DNA from: Chloroflexota bacterium
GTDB taxonomy: Bacteria; Chloroflexota; Anaerolineae; Aggregatilineales; Phototrophicaceae
DNA: 58,310 nucleotides
Direction of reading: 5' to 3'
NCBI GenBank assembly: GCA_026707745.1
Contig: JAPOWG010000012.1
Location: forward strand, 1-58,310
Shown: positions 26,235 to 34,660 of the stretch, piece after piece
How the letters are laid out: each line of letters begins with the position of its first letter
Position numbering within the stretch: position 1 is the first letter of the stretch
Notes under the pieces: generated by a model
Told to the model about the DNA's origin: nothing
Seen by the model: the letters and a program-made list of their open reading frames with translations, nothing else
The model's database searches: none
Made by a program: the position numbers and the translations under genes

Positions 26235-27656
26235 TTAGAATTCCAGACTGACGCGCGCCGGGTCGGGTCGCAGAAATTGCCCGTCGCCGGCGGCGCCGAC
26301 AATTTGCCCGTCTTTGAAAACTGTCTTGCCGTTGACGATGGTGCGGTTGACCGCCCCCTTGAAGGTCATGCCATCGTAAAGTTTGTCGCAATCGCGCGCT
26401 TTGCTGAAGAGCATATCGCCGCTGATGGTCGTCTCGTCATCCGGGTCGTAGATCACCAGATCGGCAGCGGCGCCGATGCCGATATGTCCGCGCTCGGGAT
26501 AGACGCCGAAACGCTTGGCGCCATTGGTCGCGACCAGGTCAACCGCCTTGTTGACGCTGATGCGCCCGGAGAGCGCTTCGTGCATCACGCCGAGCAGCAA
26601 TTCCTCGACGCCGGGCGCGCCGGGCGGCGTCCCCCAGATATCGGTGCGGGCGCGTTCTTTTTCTTCGGCGGTGAAGGGCGAGTGATCGGTGGTGATGGCC
26701 ATGATTGTGCCATCGACAAGGGCGTCCCAAAGCGCGGCTTGATCGGCTTCTTTCCGCAGGGGCGGGTTGACTTTGGCATAGGGACCGACGCGCGCCAGAT
26801 CATCTTCCGTGAAGAACAAATAATGCGGACAGGTCTCGACGCTGGCCGTGGATCCCGTGGCTTTGAAGCGGCGGAAGACCGCCAGGGGTTCGGCGCCGCT
26901 GAGATGCGCGATGTGCAAGTTGGCGCCGATACTTTCGTTGAGCGTGAGCAAGGTGGCGATGGCCAGGGCTTCGACATGCGGCGGGCGCGATTCGCCGTGC
27001 GCCGGCACATCATTGCGCCCGGCCGCGACGAGCTGCCGGGTGTGCCACTCCAGCAGTTGATTGTTTTCGGCATGAACGGCGCAGACCAAGCCCGTCTCGG
27101 CGACTAAGTTGAGCGCCTGATAAAGTTCGGGCACTTCCGGCAGGCAAAGCCCTTCAAATTCGTCATCGCGGCCCTTGGGCGCGGCTGTCATGAAAATCTT
27201 GAAGGCGATAGCGCCTTGATCGACCATAGCCGCGATTTCGTCGCGATCCAGCAGGCCGGGCGCGCCATAAAGTCCAAAATTGACGTAAGCGTCGCGCTGG
27301 GCCAAAGCCTTGCGCATGGCGAAGATTTCGCCGGTGGCGCAGCAGGGTTTGGAGATCGGCATCTCGAAGACGGTGGTCACGCCGCCGGCGGCGGCAGCGC
27401 GCGTTTCGGTGGAAAAATCGCCACGCTGCGGGTACGCCGGCGCGCGACAATGAAAGTGAATGTCAATGGCGCCCGGCAGCAGCAGTTTGCCGGAAGCGTC
27501 GATGGTCTCGCCGGCTTCCATAGCAGCGGAATCCGCCACCAAGGCAACGATCACGCCGTCGCTGATGCCCAGGTCGAGGCGGGCGATGCCGCTTTCGAGA
27601 ACGACTTCGGCGTTTTTGATCAAGGTATCTAGATTCACAGTCTTTTCCTTAGGCAA
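26235..27656 (-). CDS. Dihydroorotase/allantoinase-like amidohydrolase
   Basis: 473 residues. Binuclear metal site typical of cyclic amidohydrolases: HFH in DIHFHCRAP near residue 66, the lysine to be carboxylated in AFKIFMTAA near 155, His in CAVHAEN near 194, His in LHIAHLSG near 252 and Asp in ITTDHSPF near 323. This is the dihydroorotase/allantoinase/hydantoinase class. It is not next to pyrimidine biosynthesis genes, so a catabolic cyclic amide such as allantoin is likelier (inference). With malate synthase in the window, ureide-derived glyoxylate would be a consistent but unproved link. Confidence 0.85.
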   Translation of the reverse strand: MPKEKTVNLDTLIKNAEVVLESGIARLDLGISDGVIVALVADSAAMEAGETIDASGKLLLPGAIDIHFHCRAPAYPQRGDFSTETRAAAAGGVTTVFEMPISKPCCATGEIFAMRKALAQRDAYVNFGLYGAPGLLDRDEIAAMVDQGAIAFKIFMTAAPKGRDDEFEGLCLPEVPELYQALNLVAETGLVCAVHAENNQLLEWHTRQLVAAGRNDVPAHGESRPPHVEALAIATLLTLNESIGANLHIAHLSGAEPLAVFRRFKATGSTASVETCPHYLFFTEDDLARVGPYAKVNPPLRKEADQAALWDALVDGTIMAITTDHSPFTAEEKERARTDIWGTPPGAPGVEELLLGVMHEALSGRISVNKAVDLVATNGAKRFGVYPERGHIGIGAAADLVIYDPDDETTISGDMLFSKARDCDKLYDGMTFKGAVNRTIVNGKTVFKDGQIVGAAGDGQFLRPDPARVSLEF

Positions 27657-27678
27657 TGCTTAGGCAATGGAGAGTCGC

Positions 27679-28836
27679 TCAATTGACGCGGTAGAGCGTC
27701 CGCCGCAGAAAGTCCAGCAGGATGTCCGTGGTGGCTTGATATGCCGCCAGTTCAACATGCTCATCGTAGGCATGAGCCGCTTCGTAGCTCCCGGGACCGA
27801 AGATGATCATATCTCCGCGCGCCAGATCCATGAGATGTTTGGCGTCGCTGCCGGGCAGGTAGCCGATGGGACCCGGGTCCGCATTGAGCTGCTCCCGCAC
27901 GCAAGACAAGAAGATCTGCCCCAATTCCGTATCCAGCCCCGAGTCGAACCAGGGAGAATATACGAAGCTGTCGATGTCCGCTGTTGCCGGCGCTATGTCG
28001 ACGGATTCGACGACGGCCTTCAATTCGTTGATGACCGCCTTTGGATCTTCGCGCGGGATCATGCGGCGATCGAGCTGGATATGGCAGGCATCGGGCACGG
28101 CGTTGGCGGTGCTGCCTCCTTCGATCACACCGATGTTGCAAGTGGGAACGCCGACTACCGGGTGAACTCGATTCGCCAGTTCTTTGTGGTAGCTGTCAAG
28201 CGCCGCGATCAGTTTCGACATGGCGACGATGGCGTTGACGCCGCGATCGGGATTGGTGGCGTGCACGGCTTTGCCGCCTGTATGCACGGAAGCGCGCATG
28301 ACGCCTTTGTGCGCGGTGGCGACTTTGTTGCCGGTTTGTTCGCCGACGACGATGAAGTCGCAACTGGGCAGGTGCCCGTTATCCGCCAGCCATTTGGTGC
28401 CGAGTTGGCCGCCGACTTCCTCTTCGGCGGCGGCGACCAGGATCAGCGTTCCACGCAGCGCGTCTTGTCGGGCGGCGTCGGCCATCGCTAGCATCATGGA
28501 TGCCAGGGGCGCTTTGTCGTCGATGCTGCCCTTGCCATAGAGCGCGCCATCCTTGACCACGCCGGCGTAGGGATCGACATGCCATTTGTCGGCTTCGTTC
28601 TTGGCGATGGGTACGGTATCGATATGGGCGTGCAGCATGATCACCGGCGATCCTTCGCCCAGCGTGGCGGTGGCGTTGCGCGCCTCGGGCTTGGCCTCGG
28701 GGGCCGGGGTGCGCAGTTCACAGCCGATGGCGCGCATTTCAGCCGCGACGAAATCGGCGATAGCGCGGGTATCGCCCGGCGGGTTAGGGGAGGGGATCCG
28801 CACCAGCCGCTGCAGCAGTTCAATGCTATCCATCAT
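27679..28836 (-). CDS. M20 family metallopeptidase (ArgE/DapE/succinyl-diaminopimelate desuccinylase-like)
   Basis: 385 residues. Metal and catalytic motifs: HAHIDTVP near residue 68, DDKAPLASMM near 101, AAEEEVGGQLGTKW near 135 carrying the catalytic Glu, and a C-terminal SDAKHLMD near residue 335. A dimerisation domain lies at about 180-290. It hydrolyses an amide or N-acyl bond in a small molecule. Located 22 bases upstream of the dihydroorotase-like gene in the same direction, suggesting that it acts on the carbamoyl or amide product of that enzyme (inference). Confidence 0.9.
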   Translation of the reverse strand: MMDSIELLQRLVRIPSPNPPGDTRAIADFVAAEMRAIGCELRTPAPEAKPEARNATATLGEGSPVIMLHAHIDTVPIAKNEADKWHVDPYAGVVKDGALYGKGSIDDKAPLASMMLAMADAARQDALRGTLILVAAAEEEVGGQLGTKWLADNGHLPSCDFIVVGEQTGNKVATAHKGVMRASVHTGGKAVHATNPDRGVNAIVAMSKLIAALDSYHKELANRVHPVVGVPTCNIGVIEGGSTANAVPDACHIQLDRRMIPREDPKAVINELKAVVESVDIAPATADIDSFVYSPWFDSGLDTELGQIFLSCVREQLNADPGPIGYLPGSDAKHLMDLARGDMIIFGPGSYEAAHAYDEHVELAAYQATTDILLDFLRRTLYRVN

Positions 28837-28888
28837 TTTCCATCATTTGTCATTGGCGCAGCGCGCGTTGAGGTCTCGAAGGCACAGT

Positions 28889-29353
28889 CTAAATGCCTTT
28901 GACGGACTTGTATTCTTCCAGTTCTTCCGGCGTATAGACTTGCATCAGTTCCAGTTCGACGCCGCCGGCTTCTTGCTCCAGGAAGGCGACCCAGCCTTCG
29001 GGGTGCACGTGGCTGCCTGTGACCTTGCAAGCGGCGCATTCTTTCAAGGTAGCGCCTCTGGCTTGGGCGTCGTCCAAGGCCTCGTCGATATTCGGCACAG
29101 CGTAACAGATATGATGCAAGCCTTCGTAGCCACGCTCCTTGATCCAGGCGTCGTAGCGACCGCCTTCGTCCATGGATTGGCATAACTGATACTCGACATC
29201 GCCCACGTTGAAGATGGCGACGATGTTGCGCGACTTATCGTATTCGTGAACTTCGGCATCGTGACCGACGCCGATGAAGTCTTGATAATGCCCCAAAGCG
29301 CCTCTGGCGTCAGATACCGCGAAAGCCATGTGTTTGATGTATCTTCCTTCCAT
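28889..29353 (-). CDS. VOC-superfamily protein (glyoxalase / methylmalonyl-CoA epimerase-like)
   Basis: 154 residues with the two beta-alpha-beta-beta-beta modules of the VOC fold. Candidate metal ligands are His in IKHMAFAVSD near residue 8, His in GLHHICYAV near 79 and Glu in GVELELMQVY near 140, an arrangement found in methylmalonyl-CoA epimerase and relatives. Substrate unknown. It lies between the M20 and nitroreductase genes on the same strand. Confidence 0.8.
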   Translation of the reverse strand: MEGRYIKHMAFAVSDARGALGHYQDFIGVGHDAEVHEYDKSRNIVAIFNVGDVEYQLCQSMDEGGRYDAWIKERGYEGLHHICYAVPNIDEALDDAQARGATLKECAACKVTGSHVHPEGWVAFLEQEAGGVELELMQVYTPEELEEYKSVKGI

Positions 29354-29380
29354 GCAGTCCCTCCTGAAAAACTCGTCAGG

Positions 29381-29920
29381 TCATTTGTCTTCAAATCGCT
29401 CCCAATGCGTCAGATCGCGCCAGGTGATTTTCTTCCAGGCGCGCATGCCCCTGCGCGCGCCCTCCGCCTTGTGCCCGATACAGATGAACATCTCTGGCGA
29501 ATAGCTGCCCGGCAAGTTCAGGATCACCTTGATCGCTTCCTTACTGAAGGACGTGACCGGGCCTGAGGCCAGGCCAATGGCATGCGCCGCAAGCATCATG
29601 GTCTGCGCGGCGCCGCCGACATCAACCAGCGAGGTACGGTCGCTAAGCGTCATCCTGTGCTGCTCGATTATCGCCCAGTTGATGCAGATCAAGATCAGGA
29701 CCGGGGCCTTTTGGAACATGCCCGGCGCTACCAGGCGGATCAATCGCCGCGTTTCCGGATCTTCCACGACGACATAGCGAATTGGGCGCAAATTGCCGCC
29801 AGTGGGGGCCCAGCGCGCCGCTTCCAGTATGGTTTCAAGGTCCTCGCGCGCGACCGCTTGGTCCGTCATCTCGCGCACGACACGACGGGTTCTGATATTG
29901 TTTAGAACTTGCTCGCTCAT
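29381..29920 (-). CDS. Nitroreductase-family flavoprotein
   Basis: 179 residues, compact nitroreductase fold. RRVVREMTD near the N-terminus supplies FMN-phosphate contacts; AARWAPTGGNLRP near residue 35 and the C-terminal GHKAEGARR are family landmarks. FMN-dependent reduction of nitro, quinone or enone-like compounds is expected. Its ATG overlaps the stop of the upstream DUF6092-like gene by four bases (ATGA). Confidence 0.85.
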   Translation of the reverse strand: MSEQVLNNIRTRRVVREMTDQAVAREDLETILEAARWAPTGGNLRPIRYVVVEDPETRRLIRLVAPGMFQKAPVLILICINWAIIEQHRMTLSDRTSLVDVGGAAQTMMLAAHAIGLASGPVTSFSKEAIKVILNLPGSYSPEMFICIGHKAEGARRGMRAWKKITWRDLTHWERFEDK

Positions 29921-30240
29921 GCGGAGGCGTCCTCCGGACTGCTATGTCGCAGCAGACAACTCGCCACTTCCCGGCAGAGGTGATCAAGGCCGTCGATATA
30001 GGTCTCGACATCGGACATTGCCATATGCATCTCGGGAATACGTTCGATGTTGTCTTGCAAGAAGCCCTTGGACTTGTCGGAAGCACGCTCCAGCATCATC
30101 GCGCTGAGCCGTTCGGTCGCCGTCAGCAAGCGCAAGGGCGCGTAATGCGCCGGCTCGTCCAACTGTATACGCGCTGAACTGATCAACAGCGCCAGCAGTT
30201 CCACCGCTTCGGTCTCGGTCAACACCCAGTTTTCACTCAC
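29917..30240 (-). CDS. DUF6092-like small protein
   Basis: 107 residues, all-helical in appearance, no signal peptide. The run ELLALLISSARIQLDEPA and APLRLLTATERLSAMML resembles what I recall as DUF6092, a small family of unknown function. The four-base overlap with the nitroreductase gene shows translational coupling, so a role as a partner or regulator of that flavoprotein is possible. Confidence 0.6.
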   Translation of the reverse strand: MSENWVLTETEAVELLALLISSARIQLDEPAHYAPLRLLTATERLSAMMLERASDKSKGFLQDNIERIPEMHMAMSDVETYIDGLDHLCREVASCLLRHSSPEDASA

Positions 30241-30275
30241 AATTATGACTCCGGAATCTCATTGGTCTGTAATTC

Positions 30276-30294
30276 GGGCGACCTGATAGGTCGC
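30276..30294 (+). repeat. Intergenic hairpin repeat, copy 6, joined to repeat family C copy 3
   Basis: GGGCGACC-TGATA-GGTCGCg runs directly into GTAGGTCGCGTCGACACTGACCGCCG, the family C sequence, up to about 30320. This is the only place where the two families are joined. Confidence 0.7.
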
Positions 30295-30412
30295 GTAGGT
30301 CGCGTCGACACTGACCGCCGGTCGCTCCTGCAGCTTTCGCCATACATGAACCATGTTGGTGTCAGCGAATGGCGGCTCCGTTGCGATTGTAGGCGCTGCG
30401 CGCCGACGTCGC

Positions 30413-30441
30413 TTGACAGCGTCCATGCCCTCAATTAGAAT
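30413..30441 (+). promoter_or_regulatory. Sigma-70 promoter of the GntR operon
   Basis: TTGACA at 30413-30418, a 17-base spacer and TAGAAT at 30436-30441. Both boxes and the spacing are close to ideal. Predicted transcript start is near 30448, giving a leader of about 145 bases before the gene start at 30594. Confidence 0.75.
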
Positions 30442-30456
30442 CGCCAAAATCTCTGC

Positions 30457-30470
30457 GATTGTCTACAATC
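30457..30470. promoter_or_regulatory. Candidate GntR/FadR-type operator
   Basis: Perfect palindrome GATTGT-CT-ACAATC located just downstream of the predicted transcript start. TTGT-n-ACAA palindromes are typical of FadR-subgroup GntR regulators, so the regulator encoded immediately downstream probably represses its own operon here, released by a pathway intermediate. Confidence 0.65.
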
Positions 30471-30593
30471 TACAGACGACCGGATTATAGGAAGCGCTCG
30501 GTTCGCTGTCAAGTCCGCTGGATTCTCGTGGATGGCCGTCATTCTCTAGCAGGCTACCGCAACTGCGATAACAGCGGTCACTTGAACCGACAC

Positions 30594-31283
30594 ATGAAAC
30601 CGAATTTACCGCAAATCAAGAATGTGTCCATCCGAGAGCAGACGCTCGTTACCCTGCGGGAAGCCATCCTCACGGGCGAACTGAAACCCGGTCATTCGCT
30701 GATCGAGATGGACTTGTCGCGGCAATTGGGCGTCAGCCGAGCGCCCATACGAGAAGCGCTGCGCATCCTCAACACGGAGGGATTGATCGAAACGATTCCC
30801 TACCACGGCACCACTGTGCGGCGCTTGACCCGGAGGGACATTGAAGAGATTTACAGTATGCGCAGCCTGCTGGAGACCTTCGCGGTTGAACAAGTAATAC
30901 GAGCGCGGAATCCTGACCATTTGCAGCGCTTGCGCGATACTGTCGAAGACATGATAGTGGCTGGTAGAGACAACAGTATTAATACAGTCAATATACTTGA
31001 TCGCGATTTTCATGATGCTTTGATCGAGATGAGTGGGCATAGCCTCTTGCTTTCCATGTGGCAAACAGTGGCGATGAAAGCGCGCCAGGTGATGGCTCTG
31101 GTCAACCGGCGGAATACCGATCTCACGCAAATTGCCCGCAATCATCTGCCGCTGCTGGACGCGATGGAAGGTGGCGATATTCCGGGGGCTATCGAATTGT
31201 TGCAGGCCCACATCGCGTCAGCCGGCGACCTGGTCGCCGAAGATTGGCAAAGGGACAGCGCGGCGGTCGGCGACGGATCATGA
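30594..31283 (+). CDS. GntR-family transcriptional regulator, FadR subgroup
   Basis: 229 residues. Winged HTH at about 10-75 (LREAILTGELKPG, LSRQLGVSRAPIREALRIL, GLIETIPYHGTTV), then the all-helical FCD effector domain (about 85-215) with candidate metal ligands Asp in LDRDFHDALIE and histidines in RNHLPLLDAM and QAHI. The reading frame stays open upstream to 30459, but that part overlaps the operator and is not protein-like, so the ATG at 30594 is preferred. Its TGA overlaps the next ATG by four bases, so regulator and epimerase are coupled. Confidence 0.9.
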   Translation: MKPNLPQIKNVSIREQTLVTLREAILTGELKPGHSLIEMDLSRQLGVSRAPIREALRILNTEGLIETIPYHGTTVRRLTRRDIEEIYSMRSLLETFAVEQVIRARNPDHLQRLRDTVEDMIVAGRDNSINTVNILDRDFHDALIEMSGHSLLLSMWQTVAMKARQVMALVNRRNTDLTQIARNHLPLLDAMEGGDIPGAIELLQAHIASAGDLVAEDWQRDSAAVGDGS

Positions 31284-32224
31284 AGCGCGTCATCGTTACC
31301 GGCGCCAACGGATTTGTCGGCTCCAACATCGTTTCAGCGCTCACGCAAGATGCCTGGCTGGTTAGCGCCCTGGATCGGGAATTCGATAATCCCGCTGTGG
31401 CGACCTGGAATCATGATCGCGTTGAGCGCGTCCGGACAAGTTGTGCCGATATGCCGTCGATCCCTGCGGATGCACTGGTCCACGCGGCTTTCGTCACCGC
31501 TAGGCCGGAAGAACGGGGAGAATCGCCGGAAGACAATCTGCGCGCCAACATTGAACCGCTCTTGCAAGTGATGGAATATGCCAAAGCAGAGGGAATCTAT
31601 CGTTCCGTCTTCATCAGTTCCAGTGCTGTCTTCCGCCATACACCCGCGACGCCGGTAGATGAAATGCGGCCGCCGAACCCGCTGGGCGTTTACGGCGTCG
31701 CCAAAACGATGATGGAACACACCGTCGACTCCATGCGTCATTTGCACGGCTGTGACATGGTCTGCGCGCGGCTTGGCGGTGTCTATGGAAGCTACGAATA
31801 CAGTCGTTCTACGCGGCCCAAACTGAGCATGGTGGCTCAGATGATGCAGGACGCGCTGAGCAAGGGAGAGATCGTCGTATCTACGCCCGCTGAAGTACGG
31901 CAATGGACGCTTGCGGCGGATATCGGTCGGGCAATCGCCGCACTGCTGGGCGCGGACTCGCTCAACCATAGCTTGTATAACCTCGCCAGCGGCGAGCGCA
32001 AGTCCGACCTGGCAATAGCCCGGATGATACAAGGCCTTGTTGAAGGCCTTAGGCTCCATCTTCCGTCGGCGAATGAAGCGCCTGCCCGATCTTCAGCTAA
32101 GCTGGGCTGGCTGGACAACAGTCGTCTGCGGCGAGATACCGGATATGATGATTGGACGGCGATGAGCCAGGACACGCTGGCGACGGTATTGGCGAGCCTT
32201 GCGGTTCAGGTCAGTGATGCTTAA
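31280..32224 (+). CDS. NAD-dependent epimerase/dehydratase (extended SDR)
   Basis: 314 residues. The glycine-rich VTGANGFVGSNI is at residues 6-17, a catalytic Ser lies in SSSAVFRH near 117 and YGVAK supplies the Tyr/Lys pair near residue 141. Extended SDR members epimerise, dehydrate or oxidise sugars and uronates. The four-base overlap with the regulator and eight-base overlap with the next gene place it firmly in the GntR operon. Confidence 0.85.
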   Translation: MKRVIVTGANGFVGSNIVSALTQDAWLVSALDREFDNPAVATWNHDRVERVRTSCADMPSIPADALVHAAFVTARPEERGESPEDNLRANIEPLLQVMEYAKAEGIYRSVFISSSAVFRHTPATPVDEMRPPNPLGVYGVAKTMMEHTVDSMRHLHGCDMVCARLGGVYGSYEYSRSTRPKLSMVAQMMQDALSKGEIVVSTPAEVRQWTLAADIGRAIAALLGADSLNHSLYNLASGERKSDLAIARMIQGLVEGLRLHLPSANEAPARSSAKLGWLDNSRLRRDTGYDDWTAMSQDTLATVLASLAVQVSDA

Positions 32225-33254
32225 GGTCTTGCTGGCTGGTCTGGGCGTACGCGGTCGTCATTGGGCGGAGGTGATCAAGCGGGATGCCCGCGCTGATTTG
32301 CTCGCTTATGCCGATCCGGACGCGCGGGCTTGCCAGCGGGCATGCGCTGAATTTGGGGATCGTCCGGCTTTTGAAAGCGTTGAGCTCGCCCTGCAGTCGC
32401 TTGATGATGTTGATGCCTTGGTGCTGGCGAATCCACCGATGGAACGCGAGAGCATCGTCCGCGCCGCTGCTGGCCGGGGCCTGCATCTGCTGATCGAAAA
32501 ACCGCTGGCGCTGGATCTCGACGAGGCGGGGCGCTTGGTGGGAATAGCCGAAAGCGCGGGCGTTTCGCTGATGGTGGGTCTGAATTTCCGTTATCTCGAT
32601 GTCACAAAAGCACTCAAGGGCTTGCTGAGGGACGAGCGGGTCGGCAAACCGGCCTTCGCCCGCTTCACCTACGAGCGCTGGCGCGATGGCGGGCGAGGCG
32701 ATCTCAATGATTATCCCTTGACCATGCGGCATCCCATGCTTTGGGAGCAAAGCATTCATCATTTTGATCTGATGCGATATGTCTACGGGCAAGAACCGGT
32801 TCGGATCAGCTGCCGAGCCTGGAATCCCAGCTGGAGCATGTACGCGCATGAGAGTAATGTGGCGGCCTTGATCGAGTTCGATGGTGGCATGATCGTCAAT
32901 TATCACGGTACCTGGCAAGGTAACTGGGCTGTGCCGGGCTTTGAATGGCGCAGCGAGTGCAGTGGGGGGATTATCACGCAGCGGGACCAGTTCGGCGAGT
33001 TATATTACGCGCCCCGCGATGATGAGAAATTGACGCCGGTGAGCCTGCCAGCGCATGAACGCAGGATAACGGAAACGCGAGGTCTATTCGAGAGCTTTGT
33101 GGACCATGCGCTGGATGGCGCGGCTTTGGAATGCAGTGGACGCGATCATCTGATGTCGCTGGCAATGCTTGAAGCTTGCATACGATCAAGCGAGCAAAAG
33201 TCAGCGGTTAATGTCAAGGACGTGTTGCTCGACGTGCCGAGTTGGGTCGATTGA
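32217..33254 (+). CDS. Gfo/Idh/MocA-family oxidoreductase, copy 1
   Basis: 345 residues from the ATG at 32217, overlapping the preceding gene by eight bases. The Rossmann domain starts VLLAGLGVRGRHWAEV (two to three residues off the usual GxGxxG), and the family motif EKPLALDLDEAG lies near residue 95. The C-terminal alpha/beta domain contains WEQSIHHFDLMRY, whose His pair is typical of the catalytic region. Likely an NAD(P)-dependent dehydrogenase for a sugar, inositol or sugar acid. Confidence 0.85.
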   Translation: MLKVLLAGLGVRGRHWAEVIKRDARADLLAYADPDARACQRACAEFGDRPAFESVELALQSLDDVDALVLANPPMERESIVRAAAGRGLHLLIEKPLALDLDEAGRLVGIAESAGVSLMVGLNFRYLDVTKALKGLLRDERVGKPAFARFTYERWRDGGRGDLNDYPLTMRHPMLWEQSIHHFDLMRYVYGQEPVRISCRAWNPSWSMYAHESNVAALIEFDGGMIVNYHGTWQGNWAVPGFEWRSECSGGIITQRDQFGELYYAPRDDEKLTPVSLPAHERRITETRGLFESFVDHALDGAALECSGRDHLMSLAMLEACIRSSEQKSAVNVKDVLLDVPSWVD

Positions 33255-33274
33255 CAGACTAATGGACAGGAATC

Positions 33275-34654
33275 ATGAGCGAAACTTTTGTGGGCATTCA
33301 GATCGGCGCCATCAGCTTCATCGACGAAGGCGTCGAACAGGTTCTTGATATTCTACAGGAAAAAGCGGGCGTCAACGCGCTGTTGATTTCAGCCTTGAGT
33401 TGGAGCATTGGCAACGCCGGGCGCGCCGCCTTCGGCTTCCCCGATCATGGTGTTCAGCAGCCGGACAATTTGCAGGGCGGGGCGATGTTCGAGCCCGACC
33501 CGCGCTACTATCAAAAAACGTTTATGAAGCGCTTCGCGGCGCCGGATCCGCTTTACAAGGGTTTCGATACCCTGGCGGATGTCATCCCGGCAGCGGGCAA
33601 GCGCGGCATCCATGTTTACACTTATTATTGCGAGACATCGAGTTCGGGGATCCGGTCCATCTGGCAGCCGGGCTTCGAGCATTTTCTCGATCGCGATCAT
33701 CTGGGACGGGTGGCGACCCGTCCCTCGCTCTTGAATCCGGATTACAAGACCTGGTGGCATTCGGTCTTTTCCGATTGGTTGAACAACCACGATTTGCGCG
33801 GCGTTTTGTGGGGCATCGAACGGCAAAGCCCACTGATGGACATCTTTCGCGGCGATAGCTCCACCGGCTTTGATTCATATTATGTGGCGGAGGCGCGGTC
33901 GCGCGGCATTGATGTGGAGCGCGCTTTGAGCGGGTATCGCAAAATCGACGATTTTCTCCGGGGCGTGCGCGCGGGCGATCGCCCCGAAGAAGGGGTTTTT
34001 GTCTTGCTTTTGCGCAATCTGCTACATTATCCCGAGGTGCTGATGTGGGAGAAGATGTGGTTGGATTCGCATCATGCTTTTTATCGTGAGTTGCATGGCT
34101 TGGTGAAGTTCTATGATCCGGGGTACGAGTTTGGCATCGGCATTTGGCAGGTGATCAATACCTACAATCCCTATCTGCGCGCGCAATACGACCAGCGCGC
34201 ATACGCGCCTTACGCCGACTGGTTCAAGCCGGTACTCTATCATAGTCCGGCGGGAGCGCGCTTCGCGGATTTTGCGGCGTCGTGGCAGGCGGGTGTGCTG
34301 GCGGATGCGACGCCCGATGGCGCGTACCATGCGCTGGCGACGGTTTTGGGCTTGGACGATTTCATTTCCTCGCGCGAGGCGGGGCCACTGGCGGGCTTCA
34401 ATGCGGATTACGTCAGGGAATGGACCGCGCGCCTGATTGCCGAAACCGGGCGGCCGGTATATCCGGGCATCGGGGTGGGCGTGGGGCATAGCGGCGCTTG
34501 CAAAGAGATCAGTCCACAAGAGGTCCGGGAGGGTGTTCACGCCGGCTTCGACGGGGGCGCCGGCGGGGTTATGATCTCGCGCAATTATTCTGAAGCGGAA
34601 CTACGCAATTTAGAGGCCGTTGGCGACGCGCTCCGCGAACGCGGCTTGATATAG
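33275..34654 (+). CDS. Unassigned TIM-barrel-like protein in the GntR operon
   Basis: 459 residues, soluble, no signal peptide. I do not recognise a named family. The pattern of strand-helix units with conserved-looking acidic and aromatic strand ends (VNALLISALSWS, IHVYTYYCETSS, RGVLWGIERQSP, FGIGIWQVINTYNPY, RPVYPGIGVGVG, GGAGGVMISRNYSE) resembles glycosidase-like barrels. Glu in WGIERQ and Glu in TYYCET are candidate acid/base residues. It sits between two Gfo/Idh genes, so a sugar-derived substrate is likely. ATG at 33275 with GGACAGGAATC upstream. Confidence 0.7.
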   Translation: MSETFVGIQIGAISFIDEGVEQVLDILQEKAGVNALLISALSWSIGNAGRAAFGFPDHGVQQPDNLQGGAMFEPDPRYYQKTFMKRFAAPDPLYKGFDTLADVIPAAGKRGIHVYTYYCETSSSGIRSIWQPGFEHFLDRDHLGRVATRPSLLNPDYKTWWHSVFSDWLNNHDLRGVLWGIERQSPLMDIFRGDSSTGFDSYYVAEARSRGIDVERALSGYRKIDDFLRGVRAGDRPEEGVFVLLLRNLLHYPEVLMWEKMWLDSHHAFYRELHGLVKFYDPGYEFGIGIWQVINTYNPYLRAQYDQRAYAPYADWFKPVLYHSPAGARFADFAASWQAGVLADATPDGAYHALATVLGLDDFISSREAGPLAGFNADYVREWTARLIAETGRPVYPGIGVGVGHSGACKEISPQEVREGVHAGFDGGAGGVMISRNYSEAELRNLEAVGDALRERGLI

Positions 34655-34660
34655 GAGGAA

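Larger units (their letters stand above)
30241..30593. other. Divergent intergenic region upstream of the GntR gene
   Basis: 353 bases between the DUF6092-like and GntR genes, which point away from each other. It holds a hairpin repeat fused to repeat family C (30276-30320), a strong promoter (30413-30441) and a palindromic operator (30457-30470). A half-site-like GATTGTAGG occurs at about 30385. No small gene was recognised. Confidence 0.6.

Noticed and set aside
30459..30593. N-terminal extension of the GntR protein by 45 residues
   Set aside because: It would start inside the palindromic operator and the residues are not GntR-like; the wHTH begins right after the ATG at 30594.
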